A stretch of DNA of 64,000 nt from NCBI RefSeq assembly GCF_033439725.1, contig NW_026944384.1, positions 1,240,001 through 1,304,000 on the forward strand, read 5' to 3'. Source of the DNA: Neurospora tetraspora (Eukaryota; Ascomycota; Sordariomycetes; Sordariales; Sordariaceae). Shown here in pieces: positions 58,806 through 64,000 of this stretch. Under the pieces are notes generated by a model. That model had not been told where the DNA came from. It saw only the letters and a program-made list of their open reading frames with translations, and did not search any database. The translations under genes and the position numbers were made by a program. How positions within the stretch are numbered: the stretch's first letter is position 1; every line of letters starts with the position of its first letter.

Positions 58806-60923
58806 ATGGTGGGAACCCAAGATGGGGCGACGTCCCCCAAATCAGTTCACCACGTACACCAAGTACACCAGCTTCAAGATCCCGAGAGCCTCTCTTCCTC
58901 CTCCGGTTCAGACAACAGCGCCAGTAGCAGCAGTTCCAGCAGCGGCACCGGCACTCCGAACGTTGCCAACAGCGCAACGATACTGATCGCAACCGACCAT
59001 CCCGACGCACCACTGCCCGAAGTAACCCTCGTCGAAGCTCTCGAGGCCGACAGCTCCCCGCCCACTCCCCGATTCATCCAAGATGCCGGCTCATGGAAGA
59101 GGTGGAAATGGGTACCGTATCCGGTCCGGCGTTCAATTGTCGCTGTCATTCGATGGGCTCACGGCCCCGTTACTCCTCAGCGGTTCAGGATCAAGCCTCT
59201 GTTCCCCAGCGTCCAGTATGCGCCAATCCTAATGTTGGAAAAGAAATTCCCACGGTTGAGGCATAGGCTATGGCTACTCTTTTTCTGGATCGCCATGTGG
59301 ATAATTACATTCGCCTTGGTCATGCGCAAAGAGTTGGATGTGGACGAGATTCCGGGATGGGGGAGGCCCGTCTCGATCGGCTGCGGCGCTGCCTACTGGG
59401 AGATGGACAATGGTTGCGGGCTGAAAGGCATGCAATGTCGGCCCTTCACCAACTCTGGATTTGCCTTCAAGTGTCCTGCCAACTGCGCAAGCTACCAGGC
59501 CTTGAACCCGCGCGCTGTGGGTGACCAGGAGGTTGTATACAGGCCTCTGATCGTTGGCGGCCCGCCAGCAACAGGGGACGATATCACTCCGGTTTACCGA
59601 GGTGACTCCTACCTCTGCGGTTCTGCCGTTCATGCCGGCGTCGTGTCGAACGCGCATGGCGGCTGTGGTGTGGTGCGGTTGATCGGGACGCAGAGAAACT
59701 TCAGCAGCTCGGACCGGAACGGAATCGAGAGCATCGCCTTCGATTCCTACTTCCCACTGTCTTTTACCTTTGAGGAGGGCGTCGAATGCTCAGCTAAGGA
59801 CATGAGATGGGCACTCCTCGCCATCTCCGTCGTCTTTTCCACCGTACTTTCGGTGTTGATCACATCCCCCCACCTCTTCTTCTTCCCCGTCTTCACAGTA
59901 ATCTACTGGACTGTTGGCTTGGCTACCGACCCCGCCAACATCACCGACGTGCCCTCCCTCATCTCGCGCGAGCTCGGCTCGTTCCTCCCCGCCATTCTCG
60001 CAGCCTGGGTCATGTACGACCACATGGGCATCCGCCGCTCCCTAACCGGTCTGACGGCCCAGTTCGAAAAGACGGTGCTCTGGTTGGGAGGTTGCTGGGT
60101 CGGCGCCCTAACCAACTACACATTTGACTTCATCCCCATCCAGCGCCTGACGCCGCACGACCTGGCACAACAGCCTGGAGCGCGGGCCGCTCTGGCCATC
60201 ATCATCATCGTCTTGACCGTCATCATGGCCTCGCAGGTCTGGTTCTTCCGCCAGGAGGGTCGACTGGTTCGTTACCTCAAATTCTACACCATCGTCGGCG
60301 CCGGTCTCATCCTCTGTGCCATCTTGCCGGACCTCAAGCTGCGCATCCATCACTATATCCTGGCTCTCCTCCTCCTGCCCGGAACGAGCATGCAAACTCG
60401 TCCGTCGCTTCTCTACCAAGGCTTGCTGGTCGGTCTCTTCATCAACGGCATCGCCCGCTGGGGATGGGACCCCGTCCTCCAAACGGCTTATGCTCTCCAA
60501 GGCGATGCCCAGCTCGGCTCTCCCTTGCCAGCCCTCGCCGCGCCCGTGATCTCACTTGGGACGAATATTTCCTCCATCACCTTCACTTGGGGCAAGCCGC
60601 CTGGCTCTGTTTACGACGGCATCAGCGTGCTCGTGAACGACGTCGAAAGATTCCGGACGTATTTCAGCAGTGATGAGTTTGACAAGAATGCACCCTCCAA
60701 CTTTACGTGGACCAGGGAGGGAGAGGAAGTGGGGAGAGATAATGAGTATTTTAGGTTTGCGTGGATGCAGGGGTACAAGAGTGAGGATTATACCAAGGCG
60801 GGAGTGTGGACAAAGGAGGGCGAGTGGATTGGGATGGCGCCGGGGCCGTCGAGGGTGAATAAGAGGGGTTTGGTGGGGGTGGTTGAGGAGGAGGAGGAGG
60901 AGGGGAGGAGGAGGTTAGCTTGA
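58806..60923 (+). CDS. LCCL domain-containing multi-pass membrane protein, 705 aa
   Basis: One uninterrupted frame from ATG at 58806 to a stop before 60924. The N-terminal 90 residues are Ser-rich and probably cytosolic. A first membrane segment (LWLLFFWIAMWIITFALVM) lies at about residues 155-173. Residues 185-325 form an LCCL-type domain with paired cysteines (C193, C204, C211, C223, C227) and the signature VYRGDSYLCGSAVHAGVV...GGCGVVRL. At least six more hydrophobic segments follow (about 335-353, 357-374, 394-404, 424-436, 461-480 and 494-551). The C-terminal 150 residues are soluble, ending in a Glu/Arg-rich tail. The family is widespread in filamentous fungi and its function is unknown; the LCCL domain should face the lumen or outside. 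The gene sits about 700 bp from the heterochromatic island and may be sensitive to silencing spread. Confidence 0.9.
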   Translation: MVGTQDGATSPKSVHHVHQVHQLQDPESLSSSSGSDNSASSSSSSSGTGTPNVANSATILIATDHPDAPLPEVTLVEALEADSSPPTPRFIQDAGSWKRWKWVPYPVRRSIVAVIRWAHGPVTPQRFRIKPLFPSVQYAPILMLEKKFPRLRHRLWLLFFWIAMWIITFALVMRKELDVDEIPGWGRPVSIGCGAAYWEMDNGCGLKGMQCRPFTNSGFAFKCPANCASYQALNPRAVGDQEVVYRPLIVGGPPATGDDITPVYRGDSYLCGSAVHAGVVSNAHGGCGVVRLIGTQRNFSSSDRNGIESIAFDSYFPLSFTFEEGVECSAKDMRWALLAISVVFSTVLSVLITSPHLFFFPVFTVIYWTVGLATDPANITDVPSLISRELGSFLPAILAAWVMYDHMGIRRSLTGLTAQFEKTVLWLGGCWVGALTNYTFDFIPIQRLTPHDLAQQPGARAALAIIIIVLTVIMASQVWFFRQEGRLVRYLKFYTIVGAGLILCAILPDLKLRIHHYILALLLLPGTSMQTRPSLLYQGLLVGLFINGIARWGWDPVLQTAYALQGDAQLGSPLPALAAPVISLGTNISSITFTWGKPPGSVYDGISVLVNDVERFRTYFSSDEFDKNAPSNFTWTREGEEVGRDNEYFRFAWMQGYKSEDYTKAGVWTKEGEWIGMAPGPSRVNKRGLVGVVEEEEEEGRRRLA

Positions 60924-61245
60924 TGAGAGGGGGTGACACTTGGATATAAAGCACATGTGGCTATGTTTTGCCATGATGACTCGATAACGAACATTGACGA
61001 TGACTTGATCCGAAACATGAAAGGCTACCTACCATTGTGGTGTTCTGTTCGAATGAATTTGTTGCGACTTTTCCCTCCCTGTACTTGGAGTGGTTCTCTG
61101 GGTATTTATCCCCGCTCACGGTGGTTATTATTCAATCTCACCAGCAAGTCCAACCGGAGAAAAGGCTCATACAGGCAGCTTCATAACCATTAATTGACTC
61201 CAATGCTTCTACTCATCCTTTCTACCTTCCATCTCGCCCTTTAAC
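60924..61245. other. Short convergent intergenic region
   Basis: 322 bp between the ends of the LCCL and AP-3 delta genes, presumably the two 3' untranslated regions. No distinct element is visible. Confidence 0.65.
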
Positions 61246-64000
61246 CTATGGCTCACCAGCTTCAACTCCAGCTTCAGCTCCAATCCCAGTCCCAGTCCCA
61301 GCGTCATCATCAAGCTGTATAATCCTCTTCGGCTTCTTCTTCTTAACCTTCTCCTTTTCCTTCTTCTTAACAGTCACCGCCTCTCCCTCTCCCTCTCCAC
61401 CCACCGGTTCCCCTTCTATCACCACTCCTCCTTCCGCTCCCTCTGCCGCCTCCGCCTCCGCCTTCTTTTTCTTCTTCTTCACCTTCTTCTCCTTCTCGTC
61501 ATCAATCCCATCACCCCCTTCCAACTTCGCCTTCGCCTTCTTGCCCTCCTTATCCTTCTTCTTCTTCTTACTCTTAACCACCACTCCCTCCGTCGGCACA
61601 CCTTGAGCGACTTGTATCCTCTCGTTAGCCCTCTGCATCTCTAATCTTAGCCGCTGGACTTCCTTCATGGCCTTTGCCATTTCGGCATCGGTCTCTGCCA
61701 GCTTCTCGTGCGGGAGAGCACCGGAATCATCCGACTGGCTGGCTTCTAAGCTGAGGTTGCGCAAGTGGCTTGAGTCAACTTGTAGAAGTGATTGCTTGAG
61801 TTTCTTGGCCGCGCGGGATTTGGCGCTGGTGCTGGAGGGATCGGCGTCGGAGTCATGCTGGCTTCCCGTTCGCGGTGTGGAGGGACGGCTGCCGACAAGT
61901 GTTTCGTCTGCTGCGACGACGATCTGTGGGCGTGATTTGGGTTTGGGTTGCTGATATGTTCCGGGAGCGCCGGCGCCGGCGCCGACGCCGGAGGAGCTGA
62001 TGGCACCGAGATCGAGCTTCATGATGGGGATGGAGTCGATGTCGAGGTCTGGACCGTTTTCGTTTTGCAGGATGTTGTGTATGGGTGTAGAAGTGCCTTG
62101 TGAGCGAGAAGGACTGCCTAGGTCGCCGATGTAGAATGGGTCGTCACGGTTGCGCTCTGCTCGTTCGGCCTTCCGACGGGCGATAATGTCAGCGTCGAGG
62201 TAGCTATCCTCTGTCGCTTGCTGGTAGGAACCGGAAGATATCGTCTCGGGCGCATCCCTCAGTCTGTTGATTGCTGGCTCACTGGAGATGCTGGTCGGGG
62301 CCGCCTTTTCGTTGTAGTAAGCCGCGAATTCGTCGTCTTCCTGGATGGGAAGCATCAGCGAGTCTGCTTGTGCCAGCAAACTGCCGAGGTTAGGATGAAT
62401 AGGTTCGTCCAAGTCCAGGCCCTCCGGCATTGGGACATTCAGCTGAGCGCCAACTGCAACGGAGTTCAACTCCCAGCCTTGGAAGAGAGAGGGTATCGCT
62501 TGTGTGAGAAGGAGTGGTGGGTCTTGTTCGAGTTCGTCTGTTGATGGCGCCTGTGCCGATGCTGCCTCGGCGGTGAGTTTCAGGAGCTCGGTAAACTCTA
62601 CCGCTCGTTCCTGGACCTCAAGAGATGGATGAAGCACTAGGGGCTCATATGTATGGATGACCCGCGCCATGAGCAGAGATACCATCGACTTCCGTTCTGC
62701 TGTCCAGGATGTTTGGTCGTTTCCAGCAATCAGCGCGAACAACTTCATGGAGGCCTGCAGGCAGGTTGCGAGAACCTCTGGGGGTCTGATGCGCGGTATT
62801 AACTGTAGTAGGTGATTGAGTGTGTCGCTTGGGTTTGATAGGTGATATGCGTATTCTCCGGCGATCCAAGCAACAGGCTTCAGTGAACCTGATGTCACTT
62901 GGTGTGAAGTGGATTCCATCGCTAACTTTGCGATTATAAGCTCGGCAGCCCGGACAGCGGCAACTCTCACTGCCTTCGCCTTGACGGCCACGTTTCTGAG
63001 CTCATTGCCAATGCTCTCCCCGATATCGGCTGTGGTAGATTTCGCTCCCAGTGCCATACCGTCCGAGTCAACCTCCTTACGAGACGCCGGAGCAATCCGG
63101 ATGAGTTGTGTAAGTACGTCGATGTACCAGTCAAAGTCGACCACATTGGAGTAGTTGTCCTGCGAGCACATCTTCAGGATCCTGCCAATAACGTCAATTG
63201 TATAGTCTTCGGGGAGAGGAGGAGCCTCATCTCTCTTCCGAGACCGTCGTTCCGCGCCCATCTCTTCGCTCGAGTCGGTTGATAGGTCGTCCAACTGATC
63301 ATTGTTCGAGTTTGTGGACGTCTTGAGCTGCCTCATAAGCCGGCTGACAATAGACACCAGGTTATCGCTGCTGACCATCCCCTGTACCAGGTCTAGGGCC
63401 TTTATCCTAATAGTTATATCTTCGCTGTCGATGCACTCCATGATCACGTCCTCTTGCTGAGCAACAAGGAACGGGTGCGTGACCACGATTCTGTTGAAGG
63501 CCAAGAGAGCCACATATTTTACTAGACACAACCCATGTTAGAATCACAACAGAAACACTCACAGAGGGGGCACTCACAGTTGGCATCGCCATTGAAAGTG
63601 ATCATGCCCCGAAGCTTGGAAACACATAGGCTAGCAATTTCCTCCCTTCCATCGTCTTCCGAGTCTCCAAGGATGCCTCCTTGTATGATGCCGTTGATAC
63701 ACTCGTATAATAGGGACATTGCCGGCGTTGTTCGGATCAGATCGGTCAGGGGTGGCAATAGTTTTCGGACGAGACGCGGCTCTAGAGGGGTGAGGGTCGC
63801 AAACTGCGCAAATTAGCAAAGAGGCCGTTCGCGGGGATGCCGGGGTTCCCTTTACCAGTTTGATCAACTTTATCGCCATCCAGTTGTTCCCCCCATCTAC
63901 CAATAGTTCGAACAGGCGCGGAGCCAAGGGCAAGAAATCCTGGGGTCTCCGCCAACCTAGTTCACACACCACGTTCACGATGGCCGCTGTAACGCTCGGG
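61246..64000 (-). CDS. apl5: AP-3 complex subunit delta (delta-adaptin), C-terminal part; 5' end outside the window
   Basis: Minus-strand exons: from beyond 64000 to 63856, then 63803-63578, then 63521-61246 (stop TAG). The introns are 52 and 56 nt, and the joins restore the adaptin sequence: PSVTAAIVNVVCELGW...DFLPLAPRLFELL, MAIKLIKL-FATLTPLEPRLVRKLLPPLTDLI, then FNGDAN-LKYVALLAFNRIVVTHPFLV. These are HEAT-like repeats of the adaptin trunk. About the last 300 residues form the charged hinge, with Lys-rich stretches (KKKKKDKEGKKAK) typical of the delta chain. AP-3 sorts cargo from Golgi or endosomes to the vacuole; the delta trunk interacts with sigma3 and Arf1. The N-terminal several hundred residues lie beyond the window edge. 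I see no truncation in the part present. Confidence 0.93.

Noticed and set aside
1-64000. Dispersed 5S rRNA genes or CRISPR arrays
   Set aside because: I looked for the Neurospora-type 5S start and internal box and for regular spacer-repeat arrays and saw none.

Overview
The window is nuclear DNA of a filamentous ascomycete, most likely a Sordariales fungus of the Neurospora/Sordaria type. The evidence is: GC-rich genes with short introns (about 50-90 nt, GTAAGT-like donors, CTAAC-like branch sites); recognisable Pezizomycotina proteins (Atg5, AP-3 delta, a Zn2Cys6 regulator, a Dal5-like permease, an ACC deaminase-like enzyme, an LCCL membrane protein); and a sharply bounded AT-rich island, about 35.15-58.09 kb, that carries the signature of repeat-induced point mutation (RIP): TpA-rich, CpA/TpG-poor, almost no open frames. 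The species call is inference.

Left arm (1-35.1 kb). A long gene-free leader region with a pogo/Tc1-like MITE (1373-1866) precedes a six-exon Zn2Cys6 transcription factor (5768-9644, +). It converges on a four-exon atg5 (12479-11136, -). After 3.6 kb without a gene comes a two-exon 1427-residue Ser/Pro-rich protein with a conserved helical N-terminal block (20420-16078, -). A second MITE with perfect 31-bp inverted repeats (21908-22155) and a doubtful small membrane ORF (23431-23661) follow. Then come an ACC deaminase-like PLP enzyme (26330-27475, +), a Dal5-like MFS transporter (28444-30202, +), an alpha/beta-hydrolase relative that lacks its nucleophile (32155-31301, -) and a QTRT2-like subunit of tRNA-guanine transglycosylase (34372-32793, -).

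AT-rich island (35.15-58.09 kb). No intact gene is visible. It holds LTR fossils: a 2.2-kb element with two 237-bp LTRs and a 5-bp target duplication, a solo LTR with its own 5-bp duplication, and an LTR-like fragment. It also holds a 160-bp tandem array, a 33/39-nt minisatellite, a pyrimidine tract, a short palindrome that recurs about 17 times, and a 553-bp foldback MITE with long inverted ends and a perfect 8-bp target duplication. Several patches shorter than 300 bp escaped RIP, which contrasts with the surrounding sequence.

Right arm (58.1-64 kb). An intronless LCCL-domain multi-pass membrane protein (58806-60923, +) converges on the 3' part of the AP-3 complex delta-adaptin gene (61246 to beyond 64000, -), whose 5' end lies outside the window.

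The genes do not form one obvious pathway. Several act in vacuolar or lysosomal traffic and nutrient use (atg5, AP-3 delta, permease, deaminase), but their proximity is probably ordinary fungal gene order. The least conventional material is the island: the recurring palindrome, the palindrome-bearing 160-bp repeats, the foldback MITE and the patchwork RIP on paired LTRs.
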